Source: Steroidobacteraceae bacterium (GTDB lineage Bacteria; Pseudomonadota; Gammaproteobacteria; Steroidobacterales; Steroidobacteraceae). Taken from it: 64,000 nucleotides of DNA. A program made the translations under genes and the position numbers. The notes under the pieces are model-generated. The model searched no databases. It saw nothing but the letters and a program-made list of their open reading frames with translations, and was not told the origin of the DNA. This document shows, piece after piece, positions 45,817 to 53,393 of this stretch (its first letter is position 1; each line of letters opens with the position of its first letter). The stretch is taken from contig JAPZRU010000022.1 in NCBI GenBank assembly GCA_027531255.1, positions 1 through 64,000 on the forward strand, read 5' to 3'.

Positions 45817-46155
45817 ATGGGACTACGGCTGACGCTCGAGTTCTTCGGCGTCGCTCCGGGGATGACGGTGGTGGACACGCTGCCCGGCGAGGTCTGGTAC
45901 ACGGGCATCCTGCTCGACTATCTCGGACCATGGGGCGAGGTCATCGGCGTCGACCACTCCACCGAGATGTGGAAACTGTGCGGCGAGTTCTCCCCCGACC
46001 CCACGGAAACCGCCCGGTGGCCGACGGAGCAGTACTCGGTATGGCGGCTGCCGCCGGGCCTGGCGACGAGCGAGAACGATCCGGCGCTCCGGGCACAGAT
46101 GACGGCGAGCGGAGAATCCGACCGGATGACGCTCAAGTTCAGGAAGAAGTCCTGA
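45817..46155 (+). pseudogene. Class I SAM methyltransferase with its centre deleted
   Basis: The 112-residue frame combines the start and end of a known methyltransferase type. The start has FFGVAPGMTVVDTLPGEVWY, TGILLDYLGPWGEVIGVDHS (the SAM-binding motif I region, here with E where G is usual in PGGGWYT) and MWKLCGEFS. The end has YSVWRLPPGLATSENDPALR and SGESDRMTLKFRKKS. Intact relatives I remember are about 260-290 residues and have some 130-150 residues between these parts, holding motifs II-V and the substrate pocket. The join near 46020 keeps the reading frame. The product probably folds poorly and is unlikely to be active. Confidence 0.7.
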
Positions 46156-46246
46156 GCGACTCATGCAAACCCGCGGGCGCACCAGCGGCGCGCGCCGGCA
46201 GACGCGGACGCGCTCAGCCCGCGGTGGCGCTCCCGGGCGACGGGCC

Positions 46247-46540
46247 TTACTGCGGCGGCCCTGCGTAGGCCTTGCGCTCGACGCCGGGCGTCGCCAGCAG
46301 TCGCAGTCCGTCCAATACGTGCGCGTGCAGTCCGGTGCCGCCGCTCGCGGCCACGTAGGCCAGCAGCGCCTCGCGCATCCGCGGGTCCCAGTAGTTTCTC
46401 AGGTGGTTGCGGACCCCCTCCTCGCGCTGGCCGCGCGGGTACGGCGCGAAGAAGTCCCCGATCTGGTTCGCCATCGCCACCAGGCGCTCGACGTCGATGA
46501 CCGCCTGCTCGCCGCCGGGCGCCTTCGCGGGTCCGCTCAC
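46247..46540 (-). CDS. fdsD: NAD-dependent formate dehydrogenase delta subunit FdsD
   Basis: The 97-residue product carries RLVAMANQIGDFFAPYPRGQ, GVRNHLRNYWDPRMREALLA and GLHAHVLDGLRLL, the conserved core of FdsD. This small subunit supports assembly or stability of the soluble molybdenum formate dehydrogenase. The GTG at 46540 overlaps the alpha-subunit stop (GTGA). It is the last gene of the fds operon and ends with TAA. Confidence 0.92.
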   Translation of the reverse strand: MSGPAKAPGGEQAVIDVERLVAMANQIGDFFAPYPRGQREEGVRNHLRNYWDPRMREALLAYVAASGGTGLHAHVLDGLRLLATPGVERKAYAGPPQ

Positions 46541-48663
46541 GCCGACACCTCGGCGGCGACCGCCCGGTCGGCGGCCTGCCTGGCCTGCATCCTGACCACC
46601 TCGACCGCCGTGACCTTGTATTCGGGGCAGTTCGTGGCCCAGTCCGACAGGTCGCTGGTGATCGCGTTGGCCTTGGACTGCGCGAAGTGGAAGGTCGTGT
46701 AGACGGTGCCCTGGCTCACGCGCTCGCTGATGCGCGCACGCAGACGCGTGCTGCCGTAGCGGCTGGCGATGGACACCCAGTCCCCGTCGACGATGCCGCG
46801 CTGGCGGGCGTCCGCCTCGTGGATGTCCAGCACGTCCTCGGCATACCACGCGAGGTTTCCGGTGCGGCGGGTCTGCGTGCCGACGTTGTACTGGGACAGG
46901 ATGCGGCCGGTGGTCAGCAGCAGCGGATAGCGGTCGCTGGTGCGCTCCTGCGTCGGCACGTAGGCGGTGAGCATGAAGTTCGCCCGGCCGCGCGGAAAGC
47001 TCCTGGTATGCAGCACCTCGGTGCCGTCCGGCGCGTCCTTGCGGTTGCAGGGCCACTGCACGGAACCGTTGCGCTCGATCAGTTCGAAGCTCATGCCCTC
47101 GTAGGCAGGCGACAGCCGCGCGATCTCGTCGAGGATCTGCGACGGGTGGTCGTAGTGCACCGGGTAGCCCATCGCATTCATCAGGCGGACGGTGATCTGC
47201 CAGTCCTCTAGGCCGGCCAGCGGCTCGCAGACCTTGCGGACCATGCTCACGCGCCGCTCGGCGTTGGTGAAGGTGCCGTTCTTCTCCAGCGCGCTGGAGC
47301 CCGGCAGGAACACGTGCGCGAACTTCGCGGTCTCGGTGAGGAACAGGTCCTGCAGGATGACGCACTCCATGCTGCGCATCGCCGCGACCACGTGGTTCTG
47401 GTTGGGGTCGCTCTGAACCGGGTCTTCGCCCTGGATGTACATCGCCTTGAAGGTGCCGGCGAGCGCGGCGTCGAACATGTTCGGCAGGCGCAGTCCCGGC
47501 TCCGGATCGAGCTCGATTCCCCAGTCGCGCTCGAAGCTCCCGCGGACCGCATCGTCGGTGACGAATCGGTAGCCGGTGAGCATGTGAGGCCAGCTGCCGA
47601 GGCAGCTGCCGCCCTGCACGTTGCCCTGGCCGCGCAGCGGGTTCACGCCGACGCCCTCCCGCCCGAGGTGGCCGCACGCCAGCGCGAGGTTGCCGAGGCA
47701 CATCACGCCGGTGGAACCCTGGCTGTGCTCGGTGACGCCGAGGCCGTAGTAGATCGTGCTGCGCGGCCCGGCGGCGTAGAGGCGCGCGGCGCGGCGAATG
47801 TGCTCCGGGTCGAGCCCAGCCTCGGGCCCGACGACGTCGGGGCTGTAGCGCGCGTGGCCGACCAGCGCCGCCCACTGCTCGAACTCGTTCCAGTGGCAGC
47901 GTTCGCGGATGAACGACTCGTCGTGGAGGCGCTCCGTCACGATCACGTGCGCGAGGCTGTCGAGCACCAGCACGTTGGTGCCGGGGCGCAGCGCCAGGTG
48001 CACGTCGGCGAGGCAGTGCGCGGACTCAACCGTCTCGGTGCGCCGCGGGTCGATCACGAGCAGCTTCGCGCCTTCGCGCACGCGGCGCTTGAGCATGGAG
48101 CCGAAAACCGGGTGTCCCTCGGTGGGGTTGGCGCCGACGACGAGGATCACGTCGGCCTGCAGGATCGAGTCGAAGTGCTGGCTCGCGGCGCCGGCCCCCA
48201 GCGTGGCCTGCAGGCCGAACTGCGTCGGCGAGTGGCAGATGCGCGAGCAGTTGTCGATGTTGTTGTTGCGCAGTCCGACGCGCGCGAACTTCTGCATGAG
48301 GAAGATCTCCTCGTTCGTGCAGCGCGAGGACGACACCGCCCCGACCGAGCCGCGCCCGTAGGTGCCCTGGATCCGCTTGAGCTCGGTCGCCGCGTGCGCG
48401 ATCGCCTCGTCCCAGCCGACCTCGCGCCACGGCTCCTCGATGCTGCCGCGGATCATCGGCACCTTGACCCGGTCGGGGTGGTCGTAATAGTCGAAAGCGA
48501 AGCGACCCTTCACGCAGCCGTGGCCGTGGTTCGCCTTGCCCTCCTTCCAGGGGACCATGCGGACGACGCGCCCGCCGATGGTCTCGGCCCTGAAGCCGCA
48601 GCCCACGCCGCAGTAAGCGCAGGTCGTGACGACGCTGCGCTCGGGCTTACGGGGAATCGGCAC
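46537..48663 (-). CDS. fdsA: Formate dehydrogenase alpha subunit, catalytic part
   Basis: The 708-residue protein oxidises formate to CO2 at a bis-MGD molybdenum (or tungsten) centre. It starts with a 4Fe-4S motif (TCAYCGVGCGF, GHGCVKGRFAF). The metal-ligand Cys lies in NCSRICHSPT and is followed by the catalytic His. Cofactor-binding segments (VVGANPTEGHP, VIDPRRTETVE, GNVQGGSCLG, HVFLPGSSALEKNGTFTNAE) and the C-terminal molydopterin-dinucleotide domain (LLLTTGRIL) are present. Fds alpha subunits are usually about 950 residues with an N-terminal iron-sulfur domain; here that domain is encoded by the preceding overlapping gene. The start is a GTG 17 bases inside that gene. Confidence 0.93.
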   Translation of the reverse strand: MPIPRKPERSVVTTCAYCGVGCGFRAETIGGRVVRMVPWKEGKANHGHGCVKGRFAFDYYDHPDRVKVPMIRGSIEEPWREVGWDEAIAHAATELKRIQGTYGRGSVGAVSSSRCTNEEIFLMQKFARVGLRNNNIDNCSRICHSPTQFGLQATLGAGAASQHFDSILQADVILVVGANPTEGHPVFGSMLKRRVREGAKLLVIDPRRTETVESAHCLADVHLALRPGTNVLVLDSLAHVIVTERLHDESFIRERCHWNEFEQWAALVGHARYSPDVVGPEAGLDPEHIRRAARLYAAGPRSTIYYGLGVTEHSQGSTGVMCLGNLALACGHLGREGVGVNPLRGQGNVQGGSCLGSWPHMLTGYRFVTDDAVRGSFERDWGIELDPEPGLRLPNMFDAALAGTFKAMYIQGEDPVQSDPNQNHVVAAMRSMECVILQDLFLTETAKFAHVFLPGSSALEKNGTFTNAERRVSMVRKVCEPLAGLEDWQITVRLMNAMGYPVHYDHPSQILDEIARLSPAYEGMSFELIERNGSVQWPCNRKDAPDGTEVLHTRSFPRGRANFMLTAYVPTQERTSDRYPLLLTTGRILSQYNVGTQTRRTGNLAWYAEDVLDIHEADARQRGIVDGDWVSIASRYGSTRLRARISERVSQGTVYTTFHFAQSKANAITSDLSDWATNCPEYKVTAVEVVRMQARQAADRAVAAEVSA

Positions 48664-49372
48664 GGCGGTACCCTCCGACGAACAGGCTCTTCTCGACCAG
48701 CGACTGCGTGGGGCAGGCCTGCACGCACGCCCCGCAGCTGACGCACTCGCTGTCCAGGAACGGCTGCCCCTGGCTCGCGGCCACCTTCGACGCGAAGCCG
48801 CGGCCCTCGATCGTCAGCGCGAAGGTTCCCTGCACCTCCTCGCAGGCGCGCACGCAGCGGCTGCAGACGATGCACTTCGCGGGATCGAACAGGAAGTAGG
48901 GGTTGGACTCGTCCACCGGCGCGTCGAGGTGGTTCTCGCCGCGGCCATAGGGGTGCTGGGCGACGCCGGTGGCCTGGATCACCTCGTGCAGCTCGCTCCA
49001 GCCGCCGGGGATGTCCGCGGCCGGGAAGTCGCTCAGATACAGCTCCATCACGCCGGCGCGCAGCGCCTGCAGCCGGTCGGACCGGGTGCGCACGGCCATG
49101 CCCGGCTCGACCGGCGTCGTGCAGGAGGCCGGGTAGCCGCGGCGACCCTCGATCTCGACGAGGCACACGCGGCAGCTGCCGAAGGCCTCGAGCATGTCGG
49201 TCGCACACAGCTTCGGCACAGCGCGGCGGGCTTCGGCGGCCGCCAGCATCACGCTGCTGCCGGCCGGGACGGTAACGGCGACGCCGTCGATGGTCAGCGT
49301 CACCGGCGCGCCGTCGCGCGGCGGCGTGCCGTAGTCGATCTCGTCCCGCAGGGCGCGCAGTTCAGACCACAC
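48647..49372 (-). CDS. Formate dehydrogenase iron-sulfur part (HoxU-like N-terminus of FdsA)
   Basis: The 241-residue protein has a 2Fe-2S ferredoxin domain with Cys spaced C-x10-C-x2-C-x13-C (LCATDMLEAFGSCRVC and ASC). An H/C-ligand region typical of NuoG/HoxU follows, then two 4Fe-4S motifs (CIVCSRCVRACEEVQG and CVSCGACVQACP). It is equivalent to the first 240 residues of ordinary FdsA and would relay electrons between the molybdenum site and FdsB. It ends ADSP-TAA, 17 bases into the alpha gene, which lies in a different frame. This could be a true gene split or a frameshift in the linker. It starts at a GTG overlapping fdsB by 11 bases. Confidence 0.88.
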   Translation of the reverse strand: MWSELRALRDEIDYGTPPRDGAPVTLTIDGVAVTVPAGSSVMLAAAEARRAVPKLCATDMLEAFGSCRVCLVEIEGRRGYPASCTTPVEPGMAVRTRSDRLQALRAGVMELYLSDFPAADIPGGWSELHEVIQATGVAQHPYGRGENHLDAPVDESNPYFLFDPAKCIVCSRCVRACEEVQGTFALTIEGRGFASKVAASQGQPFLDSECVSCGACVQACPTQSLVEKSLFVGGYRRADSP

Positions 49373-50921
49373 GAGCAGCCTCCGTGGCGGGCGGCAGGCC
49401 GAAGTCGCCCGGGAAGTACCGCAGCGCCGACAACACCGGCCACGGAGCCATGCCGCCGAGCGCGCACAGCGAGGCGCTTTCCATCACGTCGCACAGCTTC
49501 AGGAGCTGCGCGTGATTCGCCGGCGCATCCTCGCCCCGCAGGATGCGGTCGATCAACTCCTGGGCACGCGTGCTGCCGATGCGGCACGGGGTGCACTTGC
49601 CGCAGGACTCGACCGCGCAGAACTCCATCGCGTAGCGGGCCTGTGCCGCCATGTCGACGGTATCGTCGAACACCACGATGCCGCCGTGGCCGACCATGCC
49701 CCGGTGCCGCGCGAGCGCCTCGTAGTCGAGTGGCAGGTCGAGCAGGCTCGAGTCGAAGTAGGCCCCGAGCGGGCCGCCGACCTGCAGCGCGCGCAGTGGG
49801 CGTCCGGAGCGCGTGCCGCCGCCGTACTCCTCGACCAGTTCGCGCAACGTCACGCCGAAGGCCTTCTCGACCAGCCCTGCCCTGCGCACGTTCCCCGCGA
49901 GCTGGATCGGCAGCGTGCCGCGCGAGCTGCCGAGACCGAAATCGGCGTAGAAACGCGCCCCCCGGTCGAGGATCACCGGCACCGAGGCCAGCGAGACCAC
50001 GTTGTTGACCACCGTGGGCATGCCGAACAGGCCCTTGATCGCGGGCAGCGGCGGCTTGAAGCGGACCATGCCGCGCCTGCCCTCGATCGACTCGAGCATG
50101 GCCGTCTCTTCGCCGCAGATGTACGCACCGGCCCCGACGCGCACCTCGGCGTCGAAGCCGAAGCCCGAGCCCTGGATGTCGGCGCCGTACCAGCCGGCTG
50201 CCCGCAGCACCGCGAGCGCTTCCTCCAGCGCCGCGATCGCGTGCGGGTACTCCGAGCGCACGTAGACGTAGCCGTGGCTGGCGCCGGTGGCGTAGCCGGC
50301 AATCGCCATGCCCTCGAGCAGTACGAACGGGTCGCCCTCCATGACCATGCGGTCGCTGTAGGTGCCCGAGTCGCCCTCGTCGGCGTTGACCGCCACGTAC
50401 TTGCGCGGCGCCTCGGCCGCAGCGACGGTGCGCCACTTGATGCCGGTCGGAAAGGCTGCGCCGCCGCGGCCGCGCAGGCCGGAGGCCACCACCTCTTCCA
50501 CCACCGCGGCCGGCGCCATCGACAGCGCGCGTCGCAGGCCGCGGAGGCCGCCGTGGGCCTCGTAGTCGACGAGCGAGGTCGGCTCGGTGACCCCTGCGCG
50601 GGCGAAGGTCAGTCGTTCCTGCCGCTTGAGGAAAGGGATCTCGGCGACCGGCCCGACGCCGAGGGCGTGCTCGCCGCCCCCGAGGAAACCGGCCGCGAAC
50701 AGCCCGGGCACGTCGGCCGCGTCCACCGGCCCGAAGCCGATGCGGCCGGCCGGCGTCTCGACCTCGACCAGCGGCTCCAGCCAGAACAGGCCGCGGCTGC
50801 TGGTGCGCACCACGCGCACCGCCGCGCCGCGGCGCACGGCCTCGACGGCGATGGCGGCGGCCACCTCGTCGGCGCCGAGGCTCAGCGCGCTGGAATCCCT
50901 CGGCACGCAGACCTTGACCAT
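49362..50921 (-). CDS. fdsB: NAD-dependent formate dehydrogenase beta subunit FdsB
   Basis: The 519-residue flavoprotein passes electrons to NAD+. An N-terminal thioredoxin-like ferredoxin domain (about 1-110) precedes the NuoF-like part: GLRGRGGAAFPTGIKW (FMN/NADH site), YVAVNADEGDSGTYSDR, AYICGEETAMLESIEG, the SLBB domain and the 4Fe-4S motif ESCGKCTPCRIG with the distal Cys in SLCALGG. All cofactor ligands are present. The ATG (50921) overlaps the fdsG stop by one base (ATGA). Together with FdsG it forms the diaphorase module. Confidence 0.94.
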   Translation of the reverse strand: MVKVCVPRDSSALSLGADEVAAAIAVEAVRRGAAVRVVRTSSRGLFWLEPLVEVETPAGRIGFGPVDAADVPGLFAAGFLGGGEHALGVGPVAEIPFLKRQERLTFARAGVTEPTSLVDYEAHGGLRGLRRALSMAPAAVVEEVVASGLRGRGGAAFPTGIKWRTVAAAEAPRKYVAVNADEGDSGTYSDRMVMEGDPFVLLEGMAIAGYATGASHGYVYVRSEYPHAIAALEEALAVLRAAGWYGADIQGSGFGFDAEVRVGAGAYICGEETAMLESIEGRRGMVRFKPPLPAIKGLFGMPTVVNNVVSLASVPVILDRGARFYADFGLGSSRGTLPIQLAGNVRRAGLVEKAFGVTLRELVEEYGGGTRSGRPLRALQVGGPLGAYFDSSLLDLPLDYEALARHRGMVGHGGIVVFDDTVDMAAQARYAMEFCAVESCGKCTPCRIGSTRAQELIDRILRGEDAPANHAQLLKLCDVMESASLCALGGMAPWPVLSALRYFPGDFGLPPATEAARVV

Positions 50922-51439
50922 CACCCGCGTCCCACGGCGTCGAGCAGCCGCTCGAGCTTCGCGCGCGTGACGCGGCCGAGCACGCGGCCATCGAGCATCG
51001 CGGCCGGCGAGCAGGCGCAGTTGCCGAGGCAGTAAACGGGCTCGAGCGTCACCGCCCCGTCGGCAGTGGTCTCGCCGAGCCGGCAGCCGAGCAGCGCCTC
51101 GACCTCGGCGGTGAGCTGGCGGCTGCCCATCGCCTGGCAGCTCTCGGCCTGGCAGAGCTTGAGTACGTGCCGGCCCGCCGGCGCCTGCCGGAAGTCGTGA
51201 TAGAACGTGATCACGCCGTGCACCTCGGCGCGCGAGCGATTCAGCGCCCTGGCGATCTGCCCGACCGCGCCGGGCGGCACGTGCCCAAGAGCGCGCTGGA
51301 TGTCGTGGAGTATCGGTAGCAGGTTGCCCGACGTGTCCGCCCAGCGCGCGAGGACCGCGGCCACCTGAGCCGTGTCGTAGGCGGGGTACTGCGGCGCTTC
51401 CGGGCGGCGGAGCGGTTTCGGCAGGACGGCTTCCTTCAC
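50921..51439 (-). CDS. fdsG: NAD-dependent formate dehydrogenase gamma subunit FdsG
   Basis: The 172-residue NuoE-like protein binds one 2Fe-2S cluster through LCQAESCQAMG and VYCLGNCACSPA (C-x4-C and C-x3-C). Its N-terminal helical bundle (LLPILHDIQRALGHVPPGAV, EVHGVITFYHDFR) is typical. It starts at a GTG (51439) with GGGAGAG nine bases upstream. It is the first gene of the fds operon (G, B, iron-sulfur part, A, D), so the operon promoter should lie in 51440-51669. Confidence 0.93.
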   Translation of the reverse strand: MKEAVLPKPLRRPEAPQYPAYDTAQVAAVLARWADTSGNLLPILHDIQRALGHVPPGAVGQIARALNRSRAEVHGVITFYHDFRQAPAGRHVLKLCQAESCQAMGSRQLTAEVEALLGCRLGETTADGAVTLEPVYCLGNCACSPAAMLDGRVLGRVTRAKLERLLDAVGRG

Positions 51440-51669
51440 GGTGGTGGACTCTCCCGGGAACACGCGAACGCACGCGTCGACCGATCTCCCGCGGCCCCTG
51501 TGCGCGCCGCCGTGCCGCGGCACGGCAGCGCGCCGGGACGCGGTTTGCGGGTCGTGAGTCGCGGTTCGGTCGGACGCGTACCAGCCGTCGCCGGCCGCCG
51601 GCCGGTGACACGGATTGTCGACGAGGGCGCGGAGCGGCTCAAGCGCCCGGTCACGACGCGCCCCATGCG

Positions 51670-53265
51670 TCACGCCTCGTCGAGGTCGATGCCGCAGGCG
51701 CGCAGCCGGGCCTCCAGCGGTGCGAGTTCGGTGCGGTAGTTCTTCCAGAGCTCGACCGAGCTGGCATACAGCGGTCGTCGCACCTGCGCCGCGCTCGCCG
51801 TCGTGCTGGGCGCCGGGTTGGTGTGGAACTCGAGGCAGCCCTCGTGCCAGTCGAGGCCGCAGAACTCCAGCAGCGAGCAAGTCACCTCGCGCGGCGACCG
51901 CACCAGTTCCTCGTAACGGACGTCGTGGATCACGCCGGGCATCGCCCGCCGCCAGTGGTCCATCAATCGACGGTAGCCTGCATAGAACTGCGCCAGCTCG
52001 TCGAGGTCGTAGGAGAACGGGTAGCCCTGCCGGAACAGCGCCTTGAACATCGCGTGGCACGACGCCATGGGATGCCGGAGCACGTGCACGATGCGGGCAC
52101 CGGGCAGGGCCTCGTGGATCAGGCCGCAGTACAGATAGTTGTGCGGCAGCTTGTCGACGAAGCGGGGGCGCGAGCCGGCGTGGCGACGCGAGCGCGCCAG
52201 GTAGTCCTCGCCCACCGCGCGCAGGTCGATGCTGGCGGCGGTACGCACCATGTCCTCCCGCGGGACTCCGCTGCGCCCGGCGGCCCGCTCCACCGCCGCG
52301 ACGAGGGCTTCCGGGAACGTGAGCAGTTCGCCCGCACCGTGCACGGCGGGGTGGCTGCCGAGGATCCTTTCGACGAGCGTCGTGCCCGAACGCGGCAGTC
52401 CGAGCACGAAGATGGGCCCGGCGGCTGCGGCCCGCGGCAGCGCGCCGAGGCGCGACGCCGGGAATGCGCCGACGACCAGGTCCACGGTTCGAAGGTCGCG
52501 CTGCAGGTCGTAGTCGATGTGCCGGCGGCGCAGCGTGGCGCCCGCGAGGAGGTGCACGAACGACTCGCGGTACCGGCCGACGTCCTCGAGTTCCTTGGCG
52601 AGCGCATAGCGGATGAAGACTTCGTCGCGCGGATGCGCGAACCTGCGCGTGACCCGCGCCTCGAGCGCCGCGATGTGGTTGCGCTCCGGAGTCTGGCGGC
52701 GGAGTTCGGCGCGGTTCAGCCACGCTTCGTGGTCGTCCGGCTCGATCGCGAGCGCGCGGTCGTAGGTCGCCTCCGCCTCCTCCAGCCGGCCGACGAAGCG
52801 CAGCAGCGCGGCGCGGTTGAACTGGTACTGCGCCCGGGCGGGATCCAGTTCGACGGCTCGCGAGGCGGCCTCGAGCGCCTGCTGATGGAAGCCCATCGCG
52901 CTGTAGAGCGAGCCGATCGCGTGCTGGAGCCGGGCGTCGTCGGCCGCCGTCCGGGCCAGGCCGTCGAGCACCGCGCGCGCCTGCTCCGAATCGCCGCCGA
53001 GTTGCAGGGCCTGCGCGCGCAGGAACAGCAGGTCGGCCCGCCCGGGCTCGAGCCGGAGTGCGCGGGTCACGTGCGCGAGCGCGCTGGGCGCGTCGCCGCC
53101 TCGCAGCGCGATGCCGGCAGCGAGGGTCCACCCGGGCAGGAACTCCGGCCAGCGCTCCGTGAGCGACGCGCACGTCTCCGCCGCGCGGCGCACCTCGCCG
53201 CGCCGCAGGTGCTCCAGCACCGAACGATGCGCACGGGCTGCTTCTGCGTTTGGATCCGCGCGCAT
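51670..53265 (-). CDS. TPR-repeat sulfotransferase
   Basis: The 531-residue protein has tetratricopeptide repeats over residues 1-220 (for example GWTLAAGIALRGGDAPSALA and YNRALAIEP-like blocks such as ATYDRALAIEPDDHEAWLN). A sulfotransferase domain follows with the 5-prime PAPS loop FVLGLPRSGTTLVERILGSH and the 3-prime phosphate motif VLRHPMASCHAMFKALF. Both co-substrate sites look intact. Proteins of this build are common beside TonB-dependent receptors, as here (128 bases from the receptor gene on the same strand). The acceptor may be a peptide or an envelope molecule; the sequence does not say. Confidence 0.88.
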   Translation of the reverse strand: MRADPNAEAARAHRSVLEHLRRGEVRRAAETCASLTERWPEFLPGWTLAAGIALRGGDAPSALAHVTRALRLEPGRADLLFLRAQALQLGGDSEQARAVLDGLARTAADDARLQHAIGSLYSAMGFHQQALEAASRAVELDPARAQYQFNRAALLRFVGRLEEAEATYDRALAIEPDDHEAWLNRAELRRQTPERNHIAALEARVTRRFAHPRDEVFIRYALAKELEDVGRYRESFVHLLAGATLRRRHIDYDLQRDLRTVDLVVGAFPASRLGALPRAAAAGPIFVLGLPRSGTTLVERILGSHPAVHGAGELLTFPEALVAAVERAAGRSGVPREDMVRTAASIDLRAVGEDYLARSRRHAGSRPRFVDKLPHNYLYCGLIHEALPGARIVHVLRHPMASCHAMFKALFRQGYPFSYDLDELAQFYAGYRRLMDHWRRAMPGVIHDVRYEELVRSPREVTCSLLEFCGLDWHEGCLEFHTNPAPSTTASAAQVRRPLYASSVELWKNYRTELAPLEARLRACGIDLDEA

Positions 53266-53393
53266 GTCCTACGGCCGCTTCGACGCCGTCGCCGCCAGGC
53301 GCCAGCCCCGGGCACGAGCGTGCCTCGGGCGCGACGTCCGGCGCCGGGAGAGTTGCTCGACCGCGTGCTGCCGAATGTCCGTCGTACTCGCGA

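Noticed and set aside
46537..48663. Selenocysteine in the formate dehydrogenase
   Set aside because: The metal-ligand position is an ordinary Cys codon (SRICHS) and there is no in-frame TGA there.
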